Made by a program: the position numbers and the translations under genes. From assembly GCA_008974855.1 (NCBI GenBank), contig BFAR01000119.1, positions 1 through 6,651 on the forward strand: a stretch of DNA of 6,651 nt, given 5' to 3'. The notes beneath the pieces were generated by a model, which was not told where the DNA came from, ran no database searches, and saw only the letters and a program-made list of their open reading frames with translations. The DNA comes from an archaeon MnTg01. GTDB lineage: Archaea; Thermoproteota; Nitrososphaeria; Nitrososphaerales; Nitrosopumilaceae. Shown here piece after piece: positions 1 through 5,610 of the stretch (positions are counted from its first letter, which is position 1; each line of letters starts with the position of its first letter).

Positions 1-63
1 GAAGATTCTCTTAGAGTAAAAGTAAATCTGGGCACCATTAATCGTAGTGAAAGTGAAATTTAA
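1..63 (+). CDS. C-terminal tail of an unidentified gene, cut by the window edge
   Basis: Frame 1 is open from the first base and ends in TAA at 61-63, encoding 20 residues that finish in ...TINRSESEI. The two other forward frames close within the first 20 bases. The fragment is too short to recognise a family. It is read as a gene tail because a TATA-like box and a new start codon follow within 45 nt on the same strand, as at a normal gene junction. It could also be non-coding sequence that happens to be open. Confidence 0.4.
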   Translation, partial: EDSLRVKVNLGTINRSESEI

Positions 64-69
64 TCTAGC

Positions 70-82
70 TAAAAATACTATA
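70..82 (+). promoter_or_regulatory. TATA-like box of the CCHC microprotein gene
   Basis: An A/T-only stretch (AAAAATACTATAT around 71-83) is centred about 30 nt before the ATG at 106. This spacing suits a leaderless or nearly leaderless archaeal transcript. No Shine-Dalgarno sequence is seen before the start. Confidence 0.4.
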
Positions 83-105
83 TTCTTGTGGGTAGAAAAT
101 AGACT

Positions 106-267
106 ATGATGACAGAGCCTCCAAAATCAGAAGGGTCAGAAGGCTCAGAAGAAAATTGTCCCATTTGTAATAAACCTAAAAGTAAACATACTCCAGAAAA
201 AGTGTTGGAATGCTCTAAAAAGATGAGAGAGTTTCAAGATGCTAAGGAAGATAAATCTGAAAAATAA
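106..267 (+). CDS. 53-residue CCHC zinc-binding microprotein
   Basis: The reading frame starts with two consecutive ATG codons (106 and 109) and ends in TAA at 265-267. The N-terminus (residues 3-16) is polar and rich in Ser, Glu and Gly. It is followed by C18-P-I-C21, H28 and C36, spaced C-x2-C-x6-H-x7-C, which could hold one zinc ion as a small zinc knuckle or ribbon. The C-terminus is a charged Lys/Glu stretch that looks helical. There is no signal peptide or membrane segment, so it should be cytoplasmic. Such tiny zinc proteins are common in archaea and often bind nucleic acid or protein, but the role here is unknown. The gene converges on the secreted-protein gene with only 3 nt between the stop codons. 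A TATA-like box at the right distance and the ordered Cys/His pattern support it being real. Confidence 0.65.
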   Translation: MMTEPPKSEGSEGSEENCPICNKPKSKHTPEKVLECSKKMREFQDAKEDKSEK

Positions 268-270
268 TTA

Positions 271-1233
271 TCAAGAAGGTGGAAGATACCAAGAAACTGT
301 TTGATTTTGAGATGAGTCTTCGCCCCAACGTAATTTTCCAACTTCATCGAAATAACTCTGGGTTGATTTATCTGCAAATCCATACTTTACGTTTAATTCT
401 GAGTTATGTTCAATTATTTCACTCCTACTAATAGCTGCTTTTCGTTGAAAAACTTTGGTGGCAGTTACACTATCTTCACCTTCTTCTAATGAATCTATTT
501 TAGCTGCATAGGCTTCATTATGTTTTTGTTCAGTCAGATTAAACTGTCCCCAAAAGATGAATTGAACTGTTTCATCAACAGTTTGAACAAATCTCCCAAA
601 AGCTATTCTGGGTTTATTTAATTCTAATCCTTTTTCAAAACTTTTTAGATCTTCATCAAGTAAATTTTGTACTATTTGTCTTTGATTTTCAATGAAGTTT
701 TTTTTATCATCAATTTCTTGCTGTTTTTTTTCTTCTTCTTCTTGTTGTTTTTTCACCTTTTCTATATGTTGAAGAATAATTTGAGAAAGTGGATTTTTTG
801 TTAATCCCTCTTGAATTAAAAATGGAATTTGACTAACTGCGTCTAAATCAATTTCTGGAATTATTTGAGGTATACCGTTTACAAAATATGTTGTACTTAC
901 AATACTCATTCCATACCCTTCTTTAGTAGATATCACACTTACAGTGTAATCTCCAGGTTGTGCAGAAGTTTTTAATTCAATATAGAAAGATCCTACATTA
1001 TTTGTAGTAGATGAAACAGTTTCTGTAGCAAAAGCAATTTTTACTTGAGCATCCGAAACAGGATTTCCAGCTTGGTCTTTAACATTACCTACTATTATTG
1101 GAAATTGGCCATCTTCAAGAGGATCATTTAGTGGCCAAGCGAAAGTAATCAAGTCTCCCATTGATGAATTGACATAAGATACTGTAGTGGAAAATATCAC
1201 TAATAGAATTATTGAGCATCCTATCTTTATCAT
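271..1233 (-). CDS. Secreted protein with Ig-like (carboxypeptidase-regulatory-like) domain and coiled coil
   Basis: This 320-residue protein begins with a signal peptide (K3, then a hydrophobic stretch at about 5-19, probable cleavage near residues 20-25), so it should act outside the membrane. Residues about 45-120 form a beta-rich domain with the pattern of carboxypeptidase-regulatory-like or Ig-like folds: GNVKDQAGNPVSDAQVKI, then GSFYIEL and GDYTVSV. Residues about 150-205 are a Lys/Glu/Gln-rich segment predicted to form a coiled coil. The C-terminal part (about 206-320) is mixed and ends in WYLPPS, with no C-terminal anchor. It resembles secreted thaumarchaeal proteins of unknown function that pair an extracellular beta domain with a helical stalk. 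The start is the ATG at 1231-1233, directly before the signal peptide. The gene stands alone, divergent from the 1488 gene and convergent with the microprotein gene. A cell-surface structural or binding role is inference only. Confidence 0.85.
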   Translation of the reverse strand: MIKIGCSIILLVIFSTTVSYVNSSMGDLITFAWPLNDPLEDGQFPIIVGNVKDQAGNPVSDAQVKIAFATETVSSTTNNVGSFYIELKTSAQPGDYTVSVISTKEGYGMSIVSTTYFVNGIPQIIPEIDLDAVSQIPFLIQEGLTKNPLSQIILQHIEKVKKQQEEEEKKQQEIDDKKNFIENQRQIVQNLLDEDLKSFEKGLELNKPRIAFGRFVQTVDETVQFIFWGQFNLTEQKHNEAYAAKIDSLEEGEDSVTATKVFQRKAAISRSEIIEHNSELNVKYGFADKSTQSYFDEVGKLRWGEDSSQNQTVSWYLPPS

Positions 1234-1251
1234 GAGGGATTGTTTTGAATT

Positions 1252-1262
1252 TGAAAATTAAG
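1252..1262 (-). promoter_or_regulatory. Weak TATA-like box of the secreted-protein gene
   Basis: Reading the - strand, an A/T-rich stretch (TTAATTTTCAA) is centred about 25 nt before the ATG at 1233, preceded by a G-rich CCTAGGGGC. The position fits a leaderless archaeal promoter but the match to a TATA box is poor. Confidence 0.3.
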
Positions 1263-1421
1263 CCCCTAGGTTTAGTGTTTTTATCAGCAGATGAAATTTT
1301 TTTGAGTGAGGGGTTTGCAGCATAGAAATGACTAGCAAAATTTATTAATTTCCTAAAATGTGTGATTGCTTTGAAATATGATTCTAGGACTTAAAGTTCT
1401 AAATATGGTTTTAATGGATTA

Positions 1422-1478
1422 AGTAATCTAGATTTAGTAATCTGTACGTAACAATCTATATCAGCAAGTCTAGATTAA
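1422..1478 (+). repeat. Repeated AGTAATCT / TCTAGATT elements in the promoter region of the membrane-protein gene
   Basis: AGTAATCT occurs at 1422-1429 and again at 1436-1443, a 14 bp direct repeat. The first copy is part of the perfect palindrome AATCTAGATT (1425-1434). TCTAGATT recurs at 1469-1476, 42 bp after its first copy at 1427-1434, which is about four helical turns. The two TCTAGATT sites flank the putative TATA box at 1453-1461. They may be binding sites of a transcription factor; AT-rich sequence gives such matches by chance more often than usual. Confidence 0.35.
1453..1461 (+). promoter_or_regulatory. TATA-like box of the single-pass membrane-protein gene
   Basis: AATCTATAT is centred about 31 nt before the TTG at 1488. 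This supports TTG as the true start, because the first in-frame ATG lies 120 nt further downstream. Confidence 0.4.
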
Positions 1479-1487
1479 CAATACCAG

Positions 1488-1877
1488 TTGAGTACAGAAG
1501 TTCTTTCGGTCAATAACACTACGTCAGAAAGATTTGGACATGTTTTGGAAGGAATTAAGGATGAATTTGGAAAAATAGCAACATATCTTGTTTCTAGTTC
1601 TAATCCTATGACAACTGCAGATAAAATAGGATTAATGATAACAATTATTGCTTTAGGAGTAATACTTACCCCGATTGCAATGAGTGATTCAGATCCATAT
1701 TATCTGAAAGGAATCTTAGAAGAGGTAAAAAATAGTGTTCCATTAATAGATAATTTAGATAAAAAACAAAATGAATATCAATATAGGATAATAGCTCACT
1801 TGAAACTTTCCCCTGATTTTCAAATAGATACACCAGAAAAAATTATACTAGGAAAATATAATCCAAAAACATACTAG
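1488..1877 (+). CDS. Single-pass membrane protein of unknown function
   Basis: The gene encodes 129 residues. The start chosen is TTG (1488-1490), supported by a TATA-like box about 31 nt upstream. The next in-frame start is ATG at residue 41, which would remove the N-terminal region but keep the membrane segment. Residues 1-45 are soluble, with a charged stretch EGIKDEFGKI. Residues about 47-65 (IGLMITIIALGVILTPIAM) form one hydrophobic helix. The remainder, about 66-129, is soluble, with a Lys/Glu-rich, probably helical part and the ending GKYNPKTY. K46 before the helix and an acidic cluster after it (D67, D69) suggest N-inside and C-outside topology. No family is recognised. It converges on arfC, and the two stop codons share CTAG at 1874-1877, so its link to riboflavin synthesis is probably only positional. 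Confidence 0.7.
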   Translation: MSTEVLSVNNTTSERFGHVLEGIKDEFGKIATYLVSSSNPMTTADKIGLMITIIALGVILTPIAMSDSDPYYLKGILEEVKNSVPLIDNLDKKQNEYQYRIIAHLKLSPDFQIDTPEKIILGKYNPKTY

Positions 1878-2524
1878 TGATAGTGTAATACAATTTCATT
1901 TCCTGATTTACAAATTTTTTTCAATTTTAATTTTGTAGCTTTTTTAATTATTGAAAATCCTTCCCCATCAACTAATGTAATTGAATTTTTTCCACCAATA
2001 ATATAAGGTGTTATTGTAATAATTATTTCATCTACAAGATCTTGTTTGATAAATTCCCAATTAACAGTCCCACCACCTTCAACAAGCAGAGTTTTGATTT
2101 TTTTCTTAGATAAAATTCGTAATAGATTTTTTATGTTTACTAATTTATTTCCTGTGATAATTATCTCAAGAGGATGTTTTTTTAGTTTATCGATATTTTT
2201 CTTTGAGGCTTTTTTTGAAACAGCTATTATTGTTGGGATTTTTTTACAAGTCTTAATAATTTGGGATTTTTTATCTATGTTTGCTTTAGAATCTAAAATT
2301 ATACGTAATGGATTTTTCCCTTTAGTATGTCTAACTGTTAAAAAAGGATTATCTCTTTTTACCGTATTTGAGCCAACTAAAATAGCATCAACCTTTGAAC
2401 GTAATTTATGAATTCTAATCTTATCTTGTTTTGAAGATAATTTAGAATCTCCTGTTTTTGTGGCTATTTTCCCATCTAGTGTCATTGCTGCACTAAGAAT
2501 TACTTTGGGTCTAGATTTTTCCAT
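1874..2524 (-). CDS. arfC: 2,5-diamino-6-(ribosylamino)-4(3H)-pyrimidinone 5'-phosphate reductase
   Basis: This NAD(P)H-dependent enzyme reduces the ribosyl chain of the diaminopyrimidinone phosphate to ribityl, an early step of archaeal riboflavin and F420 precursor synthesis. The 216 residues match the stand-alone archaeal/fungal reductase, homologous to the C-terminal domain of bacterial RibD, in length and motifs. These are SAAMTLDGKIA at 11-21, VGSNTVKRDNP at 50-60, the PLRIILDS strand at 72-79, the nucleotide-binding VEGGG at 148-152, and ITPYIIGG at 171-178. No deaminase domain is fused to it, so deamination must be done by another protein. It is the last gene of the operon and overlaps the amidohydrolase by 14 nt. 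A GGAGG on the - strand (2540-2536), 11 nt before the ATG, could serve as ribosome binding site. Its stop shares CTAG with the convergent gene. Confidence 0.93.
   Translation of the reverse strand: MEKSRPKVILSAAMTLDGKIATKTGDSKLSSKQDKIRIHKLRSKVDAILVGSNTVKRDNPFLTVRHTKGKNPLRIILDSKANIDKKSQIIKTCKKIPTIIAVSKKASKKNIDKLKKHPLEIIITGNKLVNIKNLLRILSKKKIKTLLVEGGGTVNWEFIKQDLVDEIIITITPYIIGGKNSITLVDGEGFSIIKKATKLKLKKICKSGNEIVLHYH
1915..1921 (+). terminator. Possible T-run terminator of the membrane-protein gene
   Basis: Seven T residues lie 38 nt after the stop of the 1488 gene, followed by further T-rich tracts. Archaeal termination can use T-runs without a hairpin. The run sits inside the antisense arfC coding region, where Lys codons also create T-runs, so the call is weak. 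Confidence 0.25.
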
Positions 2525-3701
2525 GAACTATTTTTCCTCCAATCATTACTGCTCGAATTGTGGATTCACTAGCCCTTTGAACAATTGAAGCATAAGGATT
2601 ATGCATTGGTTCTAAGTCAAGAGCATGTTTATCAATAAACACACAATCTGCATACTTGCTAGTTTCAATTACACCAATTTTTTTTTGTAAAAGTTTACCT
2701 GCATTTACAGTTGCCATCTTTAGAATTTGTTTGGGTTCAATTCGCTTACGATTCATACCCATTGTAACCTTCCATAAATAATCCATTTCACGAAACATGT
2801 CAGGAGAGTTTATCATGACGTTATCTGTTCCAATTGCAATATTACATCTAGCTTTCATCATTTTTTCAATATTCGGAATACCTTCTGCTAATGCCGCGTT
2901 AGCTCGTGGACAAATGACAATACCGTGAGTCTTTTTTGCAACTTGATGTAAATCTTTTTGAGAAGCATATGTCATATGAACAAGAAAATGAGGTTTCAAC
3001 AATAAAGCTCGTTGAGTTTCAGTTTTCTTGGTAATGTTCTTGGATAGATTCAAGCTCTGAAGAGTTTCTTCAGAATGAATTGCTCGTATTTTTGAAATTT
3101 TTGAATAATATTTCAGTAAAGCGTTACTGTTTTCATTTACACCGCTGATCCCTATTCCATCACATTTTTTTAAAAGAATTTCAAGCTCTATTTTTTTTGA
3201 AGGAGGAAAAGGAGTGTTTTTTCTGATCTGTTTTTGTTCCTGATAATATTCAAGTCTTCCAAGTATTATTGATCTTATTGGTAGATTAGATAGTACTTTT
3301 TTTAATAGAAGTATTCCATCTAAGCCACCTTCTCTAAAATCAACAAACGTAGTAATCCCTTTTCTTAACATAGAAAGACATGTATTTTTCATAAAATTTG
3401 AGAGATGAGATGGTTTGGATTCTCTTAGAATTTTTTGTTTAGCCCCTGTGATAGGATGAATTTTTGCGTTAACGCTACTGTTTATAGAAAAATCTTTTCC
3501 TATTGAATCACCTATATGAGAATGCGAATTAATCAAACCAGGAATTATTAATAATCCTTCACAATCAATTGAATCTTCATTTGAGCTAGGTCTCAAATTT
3601 GGTTTAATTTTTTTAAATATCTGTTCGGAAATTTTTAGATTTGTGGATGAAACAAAAATTAAATCTTTACCATAAAGAATACTTGCATTTTTTAAAAGCA
3701 T
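2511..3701 (-). CDS. Amidohydrolase of the ATZ/TRZ/guanine-deaminase class in the riboflavin operon; candidate missing deaminase
   Basis: This 396-residue metal-dependent hydrolase has the composite N- and C-terminal beta segment and central TIM barrel of the amidohydrolase superfamily. Visible active-site residues are H60-S-H62 (after PGLINSH), H209 and E212 (IHSEET, the HxxE motif of aminohydrolases), H242 (LVHMTY), CPRAN at 264-268, and D293 in GTDN. This full set is typical of enzymes that deaminate heterocyclic rings, such as guanine or cytosine deaminases and ATZ/TRZ hydrolases. The gene overlaps arfA by 10 nt and arfC by 14 nt, so all three are probably co-translated. Archaeal riboflavin synthesis needs a deaminase acting on the 2-amino group of the ArfC product, long without an assigned gene as far as I know. 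This protein is a good candidate. A less likely alternative is the ArfB formamide hydrolase step, or an unrelated purine/pterin deamination. The class is sure; the substrate is inference. Confidence 0.88.
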   Translation of the reverse strand: MLLKNASILYGKDLIFVSSTNLKISEQIFKKIKPNLRPSSNEDSIDCEGLLIIPGLINSHSHIGDSIGKDFSINSSVNAKIHPITGAKQKILRESKPSHLSNFMKNTCLSMLRKGITTFVDFREGGLDGILLLKKVLSNLPIRSIILGRLEYYQEQKQIRKNTPFPPSKKIELEILLKKCDGIGISGVNENSNALLKYYSKISKIRAIHSEETLQSLNLSKNITKKTETQRALLLKPHFLVHMTYASQKDLHQVAKKTHGIVICPRANAALAEGIPNIEKMMKARCNIAIGTDNVMINSPDMFREMDYLWKVTMGMNRKRIEPKQILKMATVNAGKLLQKKIGVIETSKYADCVFIDKHALDLEPMHNPYASIVQRASESTIRAVMIGGKIVHGKI

Positions 3702-4447
3702 GATGTTTCTAAAATTTCAGGTTTTTCTTTTCCTGAATCTCTAATCTCCCTTATTTTATCAAGTGATTTAGTTGCAAGCTTAGCAGCCTCACGTGATGTT
3801 TTTCCAATTCCGATTCCACAATTAAGTAATATATTTAGATCAGCCTTTGCATTTTGAATGAATTTTTGAGCAAATTCTTTTGCATTATCGTTTGAAACAA
3901 CCATAAAATTATCACCTCCCATAAAAAAGGCCATAGATTTTTTTTCTAGAAAAAATTCTAACATTGAAGAATATAATCTAAACATTGTAGATGATATTTC
4001 ATATGGAGATTTTATTTTCCTTGCAGATGATAAATCATCTACATCAAAATGTATAATAGTTACTTTCTGATCCGCTTTGCCATCTACAAATCCAAAGATG
4101 TTATGTTCTTTGTTTAATATGACTAGAGATTGTTTTCCTTCATGTGCTTTTAGATTTGCATCAAATGGAGTATGAGCAAATCCAATAGACATCGTTAATT
4201 TTAGTTCAAATAATTCTTCTAATTTTTTTTGTATAGCAATATGATCATTTAATGTTAATCCATTTGTTACAACAAAAAACTCATCAGATCTATTTAAAAA
4301 TGCTAGACAGTTTTTGTCAGAGAATAATTTTTGAACTTCTTTGTATAATGATGCTTGCAACATTTGTAATTCATGTTCTCTATCACTACCTAAAGTTAGA
4401 GTCCAAGGTCCATATTCATTTATTTTTATGATAGTTATTTGTATCAA
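3692..4447 (-). CDS. arfA: GTP cyclohydrolase III (FAPy-forming, archaeal riboflavin pathway)
   Basis: The enzyme opens GTP to 2-amino-5-formylamino-6-ribosylamino-4(3H)-pyrimidinone 5'-phosphate and releases pyrophosphate, the first step of riboflavin synthesis in archaea. The 251 residues begin with MIQITIIKINEYGPWTLT, closely like the N-terminus of the Methanocaldococcus enzyme. Two tandem nucleotidyl-cyclase-like (GGDEF-related) domains are visible. Domain 1 has NRSDEF at 52-57. Domain 2 has the metal-binding strand HFDVDD at 133-138 and MGGDNFMVV at 176-184, followed by GIGIGKT at 211-217. The start is TTG, fixed by the conserved N-terminus and lying 1 nt after the ribH stop, so translational coupling to ribH is likely. 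The end overlaps the amidohydrolase start by 10 nt. ArfA makes a formylated product, so a deformylase must exist elsewhere in the genome. Confidence 0.95.
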   Translation of the reverse strand: MIQITIIKINEYGPWTLTLGSDREHELQMLQASLYKEVQKLFSDKNCLAFLNRSDEFFVVTNGLTLNDHIAIQKKLEELFELKLTMSIGFAHTPFDANLKAHEGKQSLVILNKEHNIFGFVDGKADQKVTIIHFDVDDLSSARKIKSPYEISSTMFRLYSSMLEFFLEKKSMAFFMGGDNFMVVSNDNAKEFAQKFIQNAKADLNILLNCGIGIGKTSREAAKLATKSLDKIREIRDSGKEKPEILETSCF

Positions 4448-4448
4448 T

Positions 4449-4862
4449 TTATCTAATTTTTTCTAATTCCTGTGAAATTTTCAAAACTGCTTCAATTGCC
4501 CTCTCAGATACGGGTCTAATTCTAGCAAGAGCCTGTCTTTCTCCCATTCCAGGTCCTGTAATACCTAATGAAACTGGTTTTTTGTGTTTTAAAGAAAGTT
4601 TTGCAAGACGATTTACTGCGACATTTGCAATTAGCTCATCGTGTTTAGTTTTTCCTTTAATTACTGCACCAAGTGTTACAACCCCATCTACTGCTTTTTT
4701 TTCTAGTAATCTATCAACAATTAATGGCATGTCAAATACACCTGGAACTTTACATGTAAATTTAACATTTAATTTCAGAAATTTTGCTTTTTCTAATGCA
4801 ATATTGAGCATTCTAGATGTCACTTTGTCATTAAATTCCGAAACCACTATAGCAATATTCAA
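4449..4862 (-). CDS. ribH: 6,7-dimethyl-8-ribityllumazine synthase, archaeal type
   Basis: RibH condenses 5-amino-6-ribitylaminouracil with 3,4-dihydroxy-2-butanone 4-phosphate to lumazine; family members form pentamers or 60-mer shells. The 137 residues carry F10-N11 near the N-terminus (substrate stacking), VPGVFDMP at 39-46, GAVIKGKTKHDE at 65-76 with the catalytic His74, and the archaeal version of the C-terminal site, GITGPGMGERQA at 100-111, in place of the bacterial GVLTTxN. Length is normal for archaea. The start is TTG, fixed by the standard N-terminus MNIAIVVSEFN. It lies 2 nt after the ribB stop and 1 nt before arfA. Its substrates come from RibB and from the ArfA-ArfC branch, and its product goes to RibE. 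Confidence 0.95.
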   Translation of the reverse strand: MNIAIVVSEFNDKVTSRMLNIALEKAKFLKLNVKFTCKVPGVFDMPLIVDRLLEKKAVDGVVTLGAVIKGKTKHDELIANVAVNRLAKLSLKHKKPVSLGITGPGMGERQALARIRPVSERAIEAVLKISQELEKIR

Positions 4863-4864
4863 AA

Positions 4865-5539
4865 TTAATGCACCTTAGCGTATTCTAATAATTCTATACC
4901 ATCAATAAATGGAATAGCATTTTCCTTTGCGTATTTTTTTGCTTTTTCTACTGAAAGGGCGGAATATGTTTCTGCATCCATCATTTCACAAATAGCAGAT
5001 ATAGGATTTAATTTTGCAAGCTCTGTAAGATAGATGGACATTTCTGTATGTCCCCTTCTATTAGATAATAAACCATCTGCAGCGATTAAAATTGGAACGT
5101 GACCAGGAGTTTTAAATGAAGAGATGAATTTGTTATGAGGATTATCAGCTTTGTAAAGATTAGCTATTTCACGAATTGTAAGAGCTCGATCTCTATCAGT
5201 AATTCCTGTGTAGGTTTGATAATGGTTAATTGAAATTGAAAAAGTAGGGTGATCTCCATATGGAGCTAAACCCATTATCATTTCCTTAGATTTTGAATCA
5301 AAATGTTCAGAACTAGATAAAATTTCATGCATGTAATTTAGACCAAGCTCGTTACCTAGAGAGTTGTTTATTGCAAGACATATCAGACCTCCTGCATGTT
5401 GACGCATGCGTGCAATATGTTCTGGTGAAATAAACTCTGCAGCAACTACCATGTCGATTTCGTTTTCTCTTCCACTAGAATCATGGAGTAAAACAAATTC
5501 TCCTCTTTTAAGAGATAATATAGCATCATTAAGTGACAT
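4865..5539 (-). CDS. ribB: 3,4-dihydroxy-2-butanone 4-phosphate synthase
   Basis: RibB converts ribulose 5-phosphate to 3,4-dihydroxy-2-butanone 4-phosphate and formate, giving the four-carbon unit for lumazine. The 224 residues match the stand-alone enzyme, with no fused GTP cyclohydrolase II domain. Motifs seen are the acidic loop GRENEIDM at 23-30, RQHAGGLICLA at 46-56, TGITDRDRALT at 111-121, TPGHVPIL at 144-151 with His147, RRGHTEMSIYL at 161-171, and E185. In the acidic loop, family members often read D/E-x-RENEGDM; here Ser-Ser-Gly precede Arg and Ile replaces the Gly, a mild deviation. It is the first gene of a five-gene operon, with a TATA box 26 nt before its ATG and a pair of palindromes upstream of that, making it the likely control point of the pathway. 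Confidence 0.95.
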   Translation of the reverse strand: MSLNDAILSLKRGEFVLLHDSSGRENEIDMVVAAEFISPEHIARMRQHAGGLICLAINNSLGNELGLNYMHEILSSSEHFDSKSKEMIMGLAPYGDHPTFSISINHYQTYTGITDRDRALTIREIANLYKADNPHNKFISSFKTPGHVPILIAADGLLSNRRGHTEMSIYLTELAKLNPISAICEMMDAETYSALSVEKAKKYAKENAIPFIDGIELLEYAKVH

Positions 5540-5560
5540 AACGAGAATTAATTTTCTTTG

Positions 5561-5570
5561 ATTATATAGT
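5561..5570 (-). promoter_or_regulatory. TATA box of the ribB-ribH-arfA-amidohydrolase-arfC operon
   Basis: On the - strand ACTATATAAT is the best TATA box of the window, centred 26 nt before the ribB ATG, so the mRNA should start at or next to the start codon. The TFB recognition element would lie just upstream, inside the proximal palindrome at 5571-5588. Confidence 0.7.
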
Positions 5571-5607
5571 TTACTAAAAAACTAGTAATTACCAATAAAG
5601 TGGTAAT
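5571..5607. promoter_or_regulatory. Two abutting palindromic operators upstream of the ribB TATA box
   Basis: Palindrome 1 is TTACTA-N6-TAGTAA (5571-5588). Palindrome 2 is TTACCA-N6-TGGTAA (5589-5606), extendable by one pair to 5588/5607. Both have perfect 6 bp arms and a 6 bp spacer, the half-sites differ at one position (TTACYA), and the two 18 bp units touch without a gap. Palindrome 1 directly adjoins the TATA box, so a bound protein would block TBP/TFB. Many archaea control riboflavin genes with RbkR, a riboflavin kinase fused to a DNA-binding domain; a regulator of that kind is a natural candidate, but its binding motif cannot be confirmed here. As RNA, palindrome 2 could also form a 7 bp hairpin just after the ribE stop, with a T-run downstream. 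Confidence 0.65.
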
Positions 5608-5610
5608 AAA

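Noticed and set aside
1263..1313. CCCCT...AGGGG inverted repeat in the divergent intergenic region
   Set aside because: The arms are only 5 bp with a loop of about 40 nt and do not extend; this is within chance.
2046..2411. Open + strand frame of 121 codons with a hydrophobic, Phe-rich translation
   Set aside because: It lies wholly antisense to arfC, and the Phe richness mirrors the Lys codons of that gene. There is no independent support.
4582..4878. Open + strand frame of 98 codons
   Set aside because: It is antisense to ribH, whose family motifs are clear; the translation is low-complexity and has no recognisable domain.
5575..5607. Palindrome 2 plus T-run as an intrinsic terminator of ribE
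   Set aside because: The 7 bp A/T-rich hairpin is possible, but the second palindrome with the same half-site and spacing fits protein binding sites better. Termination of ribE here remains an untested secondary role.
5540..5610. FMN riboswitch upstream of the riboflavin operon
   Set aside because: The ribE-ribB gap is 71 nt, far shorter than an FMN riboswitch, has none of its conserved helices, and the TATA box 26 nt before ribB leaves no leader.
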